This document shows positions 49,940 through 58,244 of a stretch of 64,000 nucleotides of DNA, piece after piece (positions within the stretch are counted from its first letter, which is position 1; each line of letters starts with the position of its first letter). The notes under the pieces were generated by a model that was given only the letters and a program-made list of their open reading frames with translations, did not search any database and was not told the DNA's origin. The stretch is from Chloroherpeton thalassium ATCC 35110 (GTDB taxonomy: Bacteria; Bacteroidota; Chlorobiia; Chlorobiales; Chloroherpetonaceae): the NCBI RefSeq assembly GCF_000020525.1, contig NC_011026.1, forward strand, positions 2,338,001-2,402,000, read 5' to 3'. The translations under genes and the position numbers were made by a program.

Positions 49940-50441
49940 TCAACGTGAAAGGTTTGTTTGTAAAGACACGATAAATTTCTTAGTATCTTGAGGTGACAGC
50001 AGAATTTGCTCATTCTTTTTTAAAGAGATAAGTATTAATTTGTTATTCAAACTGCCACTATACATTTTTAAATTTCCTTTTTTCTCAGAAGAAAACGTTC
50101 CAAAATATCCAAATAATCCCCCTGAAGCAAACGTTCGCTCTAATGAACCCAAATCAGTAGGATTAACCTCAATGCAGTTTATTATTTCTTCTTTACACAC
50201 TTCAATCTTTCCAACTATCCGATTTATCGTAATACAGTTATTATCTACCACATAATTTCTTGGGGCATATATTAATGCCAGAAAAATCGGAATGTACATA
50301 GATAGGGTTATTGCTACCAGTAAAAAATTTATTTTTTTCTGATAAAATGTAAAACAAAATAGATAATGAAATAATTAATATTATAATGGTGACACTGATG
50401 ATAGTCACCGATTTGTCATAATAAATATCAAAATAAAACAT
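49940..50441 (-). pseudogene. Bacterial PH-domain membrane protein, frameshifted
   Basis: ATG 50441 starts MFYFDIYYDKSVTIISVTIIILIISLSILFYILSEK (one membrane helix). A run of seven A near 50333 shifts the frame. Dropping one A restores 166 residues with a second helix (INFLLVAITLSMYIPIFLALIY) and a bPH-type domain (GSLERTFASGGLFGYFG... GNLKMYSGSLNNKLILISL). 11 nt after the preceding gene's stop, so third member of the same AT-rich operon. Role unknown; such domains are common in membrane proteins of Bacteroidota. Confidence 0.65.
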
Positions 50442-50452
50442 GGCAAATATTT

Positions 50453-51424
50453 TTAAATTATACCTAAGTCTATCATTTTTTGAGTCACCGGCTTCCTAAG
50501 AAGTGTTTTCAATTGTTCAGTAGTTAATTTGTTATTAGATGATTTATAAATTTCTATATTCTCAACCATTTGAATAATTTCTTCTACATTTTTTTCAACC
50601 AGAGGATGCAAAACATATGAATCATCTTGATTTGTCTTGTGTCCCCAAATTCGGAGTATAGGGTTATTTGTAAATAATGAATTAGTCGACACATGGCAGC
50701 TACTGCCACAGGTACTTGATGAAGATGCAGTGGCTACATTCACCCACAATCCAACGTTAATAGCAGCACCTACATTAATGGCAGCTGCTAAATTATAAGC
50801 TACCGCGGCTTGAGAAACAACAGCAGCAATAACATAGACAAGGGTTACTGCTGCTGCAACAGCTTCCGGTTGATTTGATAATTTTAATTTGTTTGTTATA
50901 ATACCTTGAAGATTTTTATCACTACTTAATTGTTCAGTCAAGTAGTTAAGCATTTTTTTATCAATGCTAATTGAGTTGAAGTTTATATAGTGTTTAGTTT
51001 CCAATAATTCAATATACTTATTAATATTGTTGCTTTTTATTGCTTCCTGAACATCAATATCACCGAGAGCTAATGCCGATTTAACTTCTATTGAATTCAT
51101 ATCTAAATCAACATCTCCAAGCCCAATAGACCTCAAATATTGTTTAGGATTTTCATTAAATGCTTTGGCAATATCTGGGTTATTAAAAACATCATCTGAT
51201 AGTTTTGTTATGCAAATAATTTTTTTGGTTATTTCATTATTTAATTTGATTTTTTCTAATGCCGTAAAAGGAACAAAATCGTTTGTATCTAAATGCTTTT
51301 TTAAGTAATACTGACTGTCATTTTCTTGATTCTTATATGGATTATTAACATCCATATCGCAAGACGTGTCAATTATAATAATACCTGCAGTTGCCAATAA
51401 TTTAATCAAGGAGGATTTTGTCAT
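50453..51424 (-). CDS. Lipoprotein-like protein with leader-like segment and Ala/Val/Asn-rich tract (unknown)
   Basis: 323 residues, not recognised. Signal-like N-terminus (LIKLLATAGIIIIDTSC, Cys22) with an atypical lipobox. Residues 78-103 (DVFNNPDIAKAFNENPKQYLRSIGL) resemble the 'NP...F..P...L...GL' pattern of nitrile-hydratase-like or Nif11-like leader segments, followed by helical residues to 185. Residues 187-233 are almost only Ala, Val, Ile, Leu, Asn, Gly (YNLAAAINVGAAINVGLWVNV), then a Ser/Cys stretch with C239 and C243. The last 80 residues are helical and charged. ATG follows the stop of the radical SAM-like gene by 1 nt. AT-rich and Lys/Asn/Ile-rich unlike neighbours, suggesting transfer. 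A RiPP precursor or a surface toxin/adhesin are both possible. Confidence 0.75.
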   Translation of the reverse strand: MTKSSLIKLLATAGIIIIDTSCDMDVNNPYKNQENDSQYYLKKHLDTNDFVPFTALEKIKLNNEITKKIICITKLSDDVFNNPDIAKAFNENPKQYLRSIGLGDVDLDMNSIEVKSALALGDIDVQEAIKSNNINKYIELLETKHYINFNSISIDKKMLNYLTEQLSSDKNLQGIITNKLKLSNQPEAVAAAVTLVYVIAAVVSQAAVAYNLAAAINVGAAINVGLWVNVATASSSSTCGSSCHVSTNSLFTNNPILRIWGHKTNQDDSYVLHPLVEKNVEEIIQMVENIEIYKSSNNKLTTEQLKTLLRKPVTQKMIDLGII

Positions 51425-51425
51425 T

Positions 51426-51902
51426 TTATATGATTTTTAATTGTTTTTGAATTCTATACTTAAATAAAACTGATGGAATCATTTCAACATAATTGTTCTG
51501 TAAAGTTTTTCTTGCCAGTGGATTATTAAAAATAGTTGAGCAGATTTGACAATTGTGGTTTAAACTAATTGCATTCAGTCTGGGTTGTTTGGATCTCAAA
51601 AACTTAAATATTGCATATGGTCCTTCGATTTTCAACCATAAGTTTATAAAGTTCATATACTGTAATTCATATAAGAAACGAGCAGAATAACAATTCAAAT
51701 TACCAAGCTTTAATTCTTTAATTTTCTTTATCGTTAACCCACAGCACGCTGCCATTTGCCCATCAGGAAAAACTGAAAATATCTTGAATATTGAGTCGCA
51801 ACCTTTTTTTGATTCCTGAATGAGTTTTAAAGAATTTTTATCAAATTCTAATGACTTCGCACCTTTTTTAAAATCAGACCATAATCCGTTGATAATTTTT
51901 AA
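51426..51902 (-). pseudogene. Radical SAM/SPASM-like protein, C-terminal remnant
   Basis: The frame is open from the IS256 junction (51903) to the stop at 51426, 158 residues, with no N-terminal radical SAM CxxxCxxC part. The sequence IFSVFPDGQMAACCGLTIKKIKELKLGNL resembles the 'PDG...PCCG...LGN' turn of SPASM-type auxiliary cluster domains, and NHNCQICSTIFNNPLARKTL gives the later CxxC. Translation could start at the internal ATG 51755, but that form would lack half the motif. Truncated by the IS insertion. Assigned by motif recall only. Confidence 0.6.
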
Positions 51903-51903
51903 T

Positions 51904-52961
51904 TGAGCGTTCTATCAAATTCGTTGTTCTTATAAACCGCCGATGCCCGCTTGGAAACTCTAAATGTGCCAGACAGGCGTCCAAATCGTCCTGAAAGCAA
52001 CGAACCATTTCAGGATATAGATTCGCATAACGATCAATAAACATCGCGGCCAATGTGTCGGCGGCAGTGCGATCGCTGGCGTAATACACACTGTGGAGAC
52101 AGGCTTTTACCTCTTTTTGAGCATCTAAAGGCGTTTTATTCAACAGGTTTCTTGTCTTATGTACCGTGCAACGCTGACGTCGGGCCAAAGGAAAACATTT
52201 GATAATCGCATTAATCACCCCTTTTTGACCGTCCGATGTTACCATTAAGGGTTGCCTTAACCCACGCCCGAGCATTTCTTCAAAAAAATCACCCCATGAC
52301 GATTCGCTCTCCTGACTGGCTGCCGCTAAATGAAGCAATATCTTTTGCCCGTCGCTGCATATCGCCCAGGCCGCCAATATGGTTTGATTATTACTGTGTT
52401 TTCTTACCGATTCATATACGCCGTCCACTGTCAAATACACCACATCGTAACCCGACAGATCACGATTTCTAAAGCTTTCATACTCGGCATATAATGATTC
52501 GGTGATCTGACTGACGCTGCTCCGGCTTAATAACACCTTTCCATCACTATCGGTAAATGTGCTTTCTATATCGCGCGTAGTTATAATCCTCTGACATACA
52601 TCTCGGTAGATAGCCTGTATAAACCCGCTTCCAATTCCGATAGACGATTTAACAACTCACTGTTATATGGTTGTTGGGTGCCTCGTACTCTGGGGATTTT
52701 TAAATTCAAACGACCTTCCGCCGTTTTTGCCGTTCTGGGATAATAACCATTGCGGTAGCCTTCTCTTTGACCTTCTTTCTCCGATTTAGGTTCATAATGA
52801 GCTCTACCTAAAAAATCCGTAACCTCGCCTTCAAGTCCTTTTTGCATAAGATGCTCAACTCCGGCTATAAGCAATTCTTTCAGACTTACACCTGCATGGC
52901 CGCTGATAATTTCATTAATGAAATTGCTTTTCTGTTCAGATGGTTTTAATTTCGTTTTCAT
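51904..52961 (-). pseudogene. IS256-family transposase, frameshifted and 3'-truncated
   Basis: MKTKLKPSEQKSNFINEI... up to MYVRGL in one frame, then a single missing base near 52570, then RDIESTFTDSDGKVLLSRSSVSQITE... YLTVDGVYESVRK (first Asp), VTSDGQKGVINAI (second Asp), to TTNLIERS. Truncated right before the residues that hold the catalytic Glu in copy 1. Not functional. Confidence 0.88.
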
Positions 52962-53038
52962 GGCGTTGCTCTCCTTTAAAAGGTTGTTTTTTTTATTGGC
53001 TAAAAAACATACAACTTTTTGAGCAGCGCCTTACTTTT

Positions 53039-53060
53039 TTTACACATGATTTCGGACATC
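53039..53060. repeat. IS256-family terminal inverted repeat, right
   Basis: TTTACACATGATTTCGGACATC, the exact reverse complement of 49219-49240. Confidence 0.85.
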
Positions 53061-53245
53061 ATCTATAAGGCAAGCTTGGTTGAATATTCATGGTCTGATA
53101 TTAAAATGCAGATATTTGAATAAACGTTGGTTTTCAAATTTTATCCAAAAATGTTTACGAAGCGTTTTTAACAATGAATGAAGGTGAGTTTAAATGAGAG
53201 AAACAGTTTGGTGTTTATGCAAATAATTGAGCGGCTTCAAAAAGC

Positions 53246-53277
53246 AAAAGAGCATACCATTTGCGATATGCTCTTTT
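53246..53277 (-). terminator. Terminator after the DUF2147 gene
   Basis: AAAAGAGCATA (53246-53256) and TATGCTCTTTT (53267-53277) form a perfect 11-bp stem. On the minus strand it is followed by TTTTGCTTTTTG. Confidence 0.75.
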
Positions 53278-53321
53278 CTCAACAGTTAGAATGCTGAAGA
53301 TTTTTGCTGTGAATTTATAAT

Positions 53322-53702
53322 TTAATTCACGCGCTTCCATGTTTGGGTGCGGTAAAAGAGCCAGAGATAGCCGCGAACATAAAGGTCACCGTTTTCAATC
53401 CAAAGTTTGCAGTCGTAGATGTCGCCTTTTTCGGGGTCTAATATTGTGCCGCTTGTCAGTTCGCCGCCGTCCATGACCATATTTCGGATGATTTCCATGC
53501 CGATCATTTTTTGATTTTTTCGGTCATCAGTGCATTTATCGCAAATTGGGTCGGGGTCTTCATCCGGTTTGGGAAATATCTGGACAATTTTGCCAAAGTA
53601 TTTATTCTCTTTCTGAAATATTTCCACAATGGAAGTTTCCTCTCCCGAGCCTTCATCAAAAGATTTCCATAAACCGATGAACGGATTCGTTTGTTCACTC
53701 AT
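53322..53702 (-). CDS. DUF2147-family protein
   Basis: 126 residues. PFIGLWKSFDEGSGEETSIVEIFQKENKYFGKIVQIF, then PICDKCTDDRKNQKMIGMEIIRNM and GTILDPEKGDIYDCKLWIENGDLYVRGYLWLFYRTQTWKRV match the DUF2147 pattern (compact beta-barrel). Most relatives have an export signal; none is visible here, so cytoplasmic location is likely or the start is wrong. Function unknown. Confidence 0.85.
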   Translation of the reverse strand: MSEQTNPFIGLWKSFDEGSGEETSIVEIFQKENKYFGKIVQIFPKPDEDPDPICDKCTDDRKNQKMIGMEIIRNMVMDGGELTSGTILDPEKGDIYDCKLWIENGDLYVRGYLWLFYRTQTWKRVN

Positions 53703-53916
53703 TAGAAAAATGTTTTTTTGATTAGCAATGATGTATTAAGTAAGTATTTGTTGCGTTTCGCCCTCACAAATAGATTCTTTTTTTCATAGGCACAAATTCT
53801 CCGATTCTTCGAAGTTAACCCGCGCAAAATCGTTAATTTTAAAGTAGGCGATGCCTCTTTTGTAAAGCAGGTGAATATATTAATTTCATCGGTCTATCAA
53901 CGAAGCTCAATTTCAA

Positions 53917-54417
53917 ATGCAGATAAGAAAAGAAACTGCCGCAGACAGTGACGCGATCACAACCGTCACCGTAGAAGCCTTCAAGACGCTTGAAGTGAGT
54001 GACCAAACGGAACAATTCGTCATCATCGCATTGCGCAAGGCGGGTGCGCTGACGATTTCGCTGGTCGCTGAAATGAGTGGGGAAGTTGTCGGGCATATCG
54101 CATTTTCGCCCGTCACCCTTTCGGACGGCACGCAAAATTGGTACGGACTCGGTCCCGTTTCCGTTTTGCCAAAATTTCAAAAGCAGGGAATCGGTGCGGC
54201 GCTGATTAACGAAGGCTTGTCAATGCTGAAAGAAATAGGCGCGGCGGGCTGCGCGTTGGTCGGGCACCCGGGATACTACAAGCGTTTCGGCTTCAAAAAT
54301 AGCACCGACTTGACGCTTGACGGCGTTCCGCAAGAAGCCTTTTTTGTTATGCCATTTAACGAACGCATTCCGCAAGGGAAAATCTTTTTTCACGAGGCTT
54401 TTTTGGCAAAAAGTTAA
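53917..54417 (+). CDS. GNAT-family N-acetyltransferase
   Basis: 166 residues. Acetyl-CoA binding motif LGPVSVLPKFQKQGIGAALINEGL (Q/RxxGxG/A), and the substrate half with GCALVGHPGYYKRFGFKN. Resembles YhbS-like acetyltransferases. Substrate unknown. Upstream of nuoF by 99 nt on the same strand. Confidence 0.92.
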   Translation: MQIRKETAADSDAITTVTVEAFKTLEVSDQTEQFVIIALRKAGALTISLVAEMSGEVVGHIAFSPVTLSDGTQNWYGLGPVSVLPKFQKQGIGAALINEGLSMLKEIGAAGCALVGHPGYYKRFGFKNSTDLTLDGVPQEAFFVMPFNERIPQGKIFFHEAFLAKS

Positions 54418-54516
54418 GAACGAATTTTAATGAATATCGACTTGCGTAAATGAAAGACGCTAATTTACCCCAAAGCATAGAATTTGTTAGGTTAAACCAA
54501 AGCAAAACCAATCCAC

Positions 54517-55815
54517 ATGGTTGATTATAAATCTTATAAGCCGTTGATTCTGAAGGAAATTCAGGATTTGCACCGAATTGAGGTGTATGAAGCAGGCGGC
54601 GGTTACCAAAATCTCCGCAAGGCGCTGGTGATGAAGCCCGAAGAAATTGTCGGCGAAGTCAAAAAATCGGGGCTGCGCGGCAGAGGCGGCGCGGGTTTTC
54701 CAACCGGCATGAAATGGGGATTTGTGGGCAAAGCCAAGCCGCGCTACCTTGCCGTCAACGGCGACGAGTCCGAGCCGGGCTCGTTTAAAGACCGGCAGAT
54801 TTTTGAGTTCAATCCGCATCAGCTTATCGAGGGCTGCCTCATCTCCTGCTATGCGCTTGATGTTGAAACTTGCTACATCTATATTCGCGGCGAATACGCC
54901 AAATGGATCGACATCGTGGAAACGGCGCTCGCGGAGGCACGGCAAAAAGGCTATGTCGGTAAAAATATTTTAGGAAAAGATTTTTCCGCCGAAATTTATG
55001 TGCATCGCGGCGCGGGCGCGTACATTTGCGGCGAGGAAAGTGCTCTGATGAACTCGATTGAAGGCAAACGCGCCTATCCGAGACTGAAGCCGCCGTTTCC
55101 CGCCGTCGTCGGCCTCTGGGGACAACCGACGGTGATTAACAATGTGGAAACCATTACCAACATTCCGCTCATTATCGAAATCGGCGCGGAGGCGTATTCA
55201 AAAATCGGCGCACCCGATCATCCCGGCCCAATGCTCTACGGCCTCAGCGGCCATGTCAATAAACCCGGCATTTACGAATATCCGTCCGGCATGGCCATCA
55301 CCGATTTGATTTACGACATCGGCGGCGGCATTCGCGGCGGCAAAAAGCTCAAGGCCGTGATTCCCGGCGGCTCGTCCATGCCGATTCTTCGCGCCGATAT
55401 GATTGAGGGCGTGACCATGAACGCCGATAGCCTCAAAAAAGCCGGCACGTCCATCGGCACGGCAGGCATGATTATCATGGACGAGGACACGGACATTGTG
55501 GCCGCAATTGCTCGCCTAACGCATTTTTATCATCACGAATCTTGCGGACAATGCACGCCTTGCCGTGAGGGAACGGGATGGATTGAACATATTTACAAAA
55601 AGTTTTTGCGTGACGAAGCCGAACCGCGCGACATCGACCTGCTGCTCAGCCTTTGCAAACAAATCGAGCAGCGCACCATTTGCGCCCTTGCCGACGGCGC
55701 GGCTTGGCCGGTTCGCTTCAGCATCGAGCGGTTTCGCGAGGAGTACGAAAAGCATTGCAAAACGCCGGAAAGTCGCGGCTGGAATTATAAAATGAAGGCG
55801 GTGAGCGGGGTTTAA
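54517..55815 (+). CDS. nuoF: NADH-quinone oxidoreductase subunit F (51-kDa, FMN and NADH site)
   Basis: 432 residues. SGLRGRGGAGFPTGMKWG (NADH/FMN loop, residues 51-68), VNGDESEPGSFKDR, YICGEESALMNSIEGK, and the N3 [4Fe-4S] ligands Cys343, Cys346, Cys349 (ESCGQCTPCREGTGW) and Cys389 (RTICALADGAAWP). Accepts electrons from NADH. Stop overlaps the next start by 1 nt (TAATG). About 44 kb from nuoBCDE. Confidence 0.98.
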   Translation: MVDYKSYKPLILKEIQDLHRIEVYEAGGGYQNLRKALVMKPEEIVGEVKKSGLRGRGGAGFPTGMKWGFVGKAKPRYLAVNGDESEPGSFKDRQIFEFNPHQLIEGCLISCYALDVETCYIYIRGEYAKWIDIVETALAEARQKGYVGKNILGKDFSAEIYVHRGAGAYICGEESALMNSIEGKRAYPRLKPPFPAVVGLWGQPTVINNVETITNIPLIIEIGAEAYSKIGAPDHPGPMLYGLSGHVNKPGIYEYPSGMAITDLIYDIGGGIRGGKKLKAVIPGGSSMPILRADMIEGVTMNADSLKKAGTSIGTAGMIIMDEDTDIVAAIARLTHFYHHESCGQCTPCREGTGWIEHIYKKFLRDEAEPRDIDLLLSLCKQIEQRTICALADGAAWPVRFSIERFREEYEKHCKTPESRGWNYKMKAVSGV

Positions 55816-56159
55816 TGGCAAGAGAAATTCATGTTTTTACGGATTCCGATTTTCGGTGGGAAAAGTTGACCTTCACGGCGGAGGCGACCTACAAGCCGAG
55901 TGTCTACACGGCAAAGCTTTCCGTCCGTTTGGCGCAGGAATTGCCCGACGAAGATCGCGAGGCGCTGGAGCAAGCCTTAATCCGAATTTTGGAAGAACGC
56001 TTGAAATCAGATTTCAAGCGCATGATTGAGGACACGGAAGAGTCCGACGGATTTTTGGAAACCGGCGCCTTAGATCGACTCTCCGACCGTCTCCGCCGCT
56101 ATGTGCAGCGCGCCGTGAAGCGTTACAATCTGCAAGCGTGGGATTCGGGGATTGATTAA
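55815..56159 (+). CDS. Conserved-looking small protein between nuoF and nuoG (unknown)
   Basis: 114 residues, MAREIHVFTDSDFRWEKLTFTAEATYKPSVYTAKLSVRLAQ then a helical, strongly charged half (LPDEDREALEQALIRILEERLKSDFKRMIEDTEES). No cysteines, signal or membrane segment, and no family recognised. The 1-nt overlap with nuoF and 59-nt gap to nuoG place it in the same operon, so it may assist assembly of the NADH module, but that is only inferred from position. Confidence 0.7.
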   Translation: MAREIHVFTDSDFRWEKLTFTAEATYKPSVYTAKLSVRLAQELPDEDREALEQALIRILEERLKSDFKRMIEDTEESDGFLETGALDRLSDRLRRYVQRAVKRYNLQAWDSGID

Positions 56160-56218
56160 CATCGGAAAAGTCGCTGATTGATAAAATTAAAGCCAAATCG
56201 TTTAAACCGAGCATACCA

Positions 56219-57967
56219 ATGGCGAAAATTTTTATAGACGGGATTGAGTGCGAAGCGCACCCCAAACAAACCATCATTCAAATTGCCGACGGCATCAACA
56301 ACGGCGGCAAGCAAATCGTGGATATTCCTCGTTTTTGTTATCATCCGGCGCTTGCCGTTGCCGGAAATTGTCGCATGTGTCTTGTGGAATTCGGTCTGCC
56401 CGGCAGGAATAAGGACGGTAGTCCGCAGTTGGATGAGAGCGGCAATCCCGTCATCCGCTGGATGCCGAAGCTGACGACGGCTTGCACTACGGAAATTTCG
56501 GACGGGATGCACGTCAAAACGCATCACACTTCGCAAGTTGTGGCCGACGCGCAAAAGGGCGTGCTGGAATTTATCCTCATCAATCATCCGCTCGATTGCC
56601 CGATTTGCGACCAAGCCGGTGAATGCCCGCTTCAACAAATCACCTATAAATACGGCCCCGAAGAATCGCGCTACGAGTTTGAGAAAGTTCATAAACCCAA
56701 ACGCGAAAAATGGGGTACGAAAATCGTCTTTGACGGCGAACGCTGCATCAATTGCACACGCTGCGTTCGCTTTTTTGACGAATATACCGAGACGCACGAG
56801 CTGGAAATTGTGCAGCGCGGTTGGAACAATTATCCCGCGCTTGCGCCCGACCAGACGCCCGACGAGAACCGCTATGCGATGAATGTTATCGATTTGTGTC
56901 CGGTTGGGGCGCTCACGAGCAGCGACCATCGGTTCAACGCGCGGGTTTGGGAGATGTCGGCCACCGATACGATTTCCGTCGCCGATGCGCGGTGTTCGTC
57001 CGTTCGCCTTTGGGTGCGCGACAACCGCGTCATGCGACTCACGGCAAGACCGAATCCGCTCGTCAACGGCTTTTTCATTTCCGACGACGATCGCTTGAAT
57101 TACAAATGGATTAACGACAATCGCGCCGACGCGCCGACAATAAAAGTCGGAAACGCTCAGCAAACCGCCGATTGGCCGAACGCAATTCAAAAAGCCGCCG
57201 AATTGCTTCGGCGCTACCGACCGGATGAAATTTTCGTGCTGGCTTCAGCGCGGGCTTCGCTCGAGACAAATTTTGTCGTGAAAAAATTTGCGACCGAAAT
57301 CCTCAAAACCCAGCATTTGGATTTTCTTCGCCACATCGAAGGCGCGGACGACGCACTTTTGATTCGCGCGGACAAAACGCCGAACGCGCTCGGTTGCGAC
57401 ATGCTCGGCATCGCACCAGCAGCCGGCGGCATTTCCGCCGATGATTTGCCGGAAGCCGTTTGGTCGGGAAAAATCAAATGTGTTTTAGCCATCGAGGACA
57501 CGGTGGAGGAATGGCTATCGCCCGAAGTTCGCGCCAAATTGGAGGCGTTGATTTTGCTCCCGCACAATCTTTCCGATGCGTTAAACGAGGCCGATGTTGT
57601 GCTACCAGCAGCGACTTTTGCCGAGCAAATTGGCACGTTTTTGAACTTTGAAGGCGTCTTGCAACTTGCAAGGCCGGCCAAAGCGCTCAAGCATCAAAAC
57701 CGCGAATTGATGAAGGAAATGGCGCTCAGCCGCTGGGACAAACACGCCACCCAGTTCGACCGTTGGAGCAGCGAAGAAAATAAAATCGATGCCAAACCCG
57801 CTTGGGAAATCCTCTGCGAACTTTCCGGCACAATGGGCAAGGCATTCGGCTATCAAACCGCCCGCGAGATTTTTGCGGAAATCGCAACGTCGCTTTCGGC
57901 ATTCAATGAGTTGGATTATCAAAAGCTTGGGAAAATCGGAGTGAAATTAGAGGGCGTGAATGTATAG
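56219..57967 (+). CDS. nuoG: NADH-quinone oxidoreductase subunit G (75-kDa)
   Basis: 582 residues, shorter than many NuoG proteins (650-900). N1b [2Fe-2S] ligands Cys40, Cys51, Cys54, Cys89; N5 ligands His123, Cys127, Cys130, Cys136 (HPLDCPICDQAGECPLQ); N4 ligands Cys176, Cys179, Cys182 (CINCTRCVRF) and Cys227 (IDLCPVGAL). A partial molybdopterin-oxidoreductase-like domain follows (about 240-560; NLSDALNEADVVLPAATFAEQIGTFLNFEG), shortened. No N7-type extra cysteines are obvious. Confidence 0.96.
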   Translation: MAKIFIDGIECEAHPKQTIIQIADGINNGGKQIVDIPRFCYHPALAVAGNCRMCLVEFGLPGRNKDGSPQLDESGNPVIRWMPKLTTACTTEISDGMHVKTHHTSQVVADAQKGVLEFILINHPLDCPICDQAGECPLQQITYKYGPEESRYEFEKVHKPKREKWGTKIVFDGERCINCTRCVRFFDEYTETHELEIVQRGWNNYPALAPDQTPDENRYAMNVIDLCPVGALTSSDHRFNARVWEMSATDTISVADARCSSVRLWVRDNRVMRLTARPNPLVNGFFISDDDRLNYKWINDNRADAPTIKVGNAQQTADWPNAIQKAAELLRRYRPDEIFVLASARASLETNFVVKKFATEILKTQHLDFLRHIEGADDALLIRADKTPNALGCDMLGIAPAAGGISADDLPEAVWSGKIKCVLAIEDTVEEWLSPEVRAKLEALILLPHNLSDALNEADVVLPAATFAEQIGTFLNFEGVLQLARPAKALKHQNRELMKEMALSRWDKHATQFDRWSSEENKIDAKPAWEILCELSGTMGKAFGYQTAREIFAEIATSLSAFNELDYQKLGKIGVKLEGVNV

Positions 57968-58244
57968 AATTTTCAGGATATCGGTATTCGATTTTCTTCG
58001 TCCTGACGAGCCAGCGATTTTTCCGAAGCGGGAACAGATAAACCGGTGGATGACAATAAAAACCGTGTCAGCCTGAGCCGCACTTCGTCTCCGCTCAGTG
58101 CGACACAAAAAAGTTGTCATGCTGAACCGGCTTTGGCTAAGCAGCCTCAGAATGACATGATGCTTTTTTTGTTTTCAGCCAAAGCGAGAGTCGCCCAAGA
58201 ACCAGAACCAACTCAGCATGACATCGTGCCTTTTTTCATTTCCA
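57968..58244. repeat. Intergenic cluster of short dispersed repeats
   Basis: 277 bp between convergent nuoG and the histidine kinase. Holds the 32-base block 58077-58108 identical to 43660-43691, a palindromic unit GTCATGCTGA... CTCAGAATGAC (58116-58156) related to 9671-9741, and a further CTCAGCATGACATCG near 58218. A frame at 58046-58306 reads through them and is not a gene. Confidence 0.6.

Larger units (their letters stand above)
51904..53060 (-). mobile_element. Defective IS256-family element, copy 2
   Basis: Contains the right terminal inverted repeat, leader and transposase from the start to the codons NLIERS, where the match to copy 1 ends at 51904. The left end is missing. With copy 1 it brackets the AT-rich island, with intact inverted repeats only at the outer limits (49219 and 53060). 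No target-site duplication was seen outside them. Confidence 0.85.

Noticed and set aside
50453-51424. Definite call of a proteusin precursor
   Set aside because: The Ala/Val/Asn tract is internal, an export signal precedes the leader-like part, and no homology search was possible; kept only as a hypothesis.
56156-57190. 344-residue minus-strand frame over nuoG
   Set aside because: Antisense shadow of nuoG, which has all expected cluster ligands.
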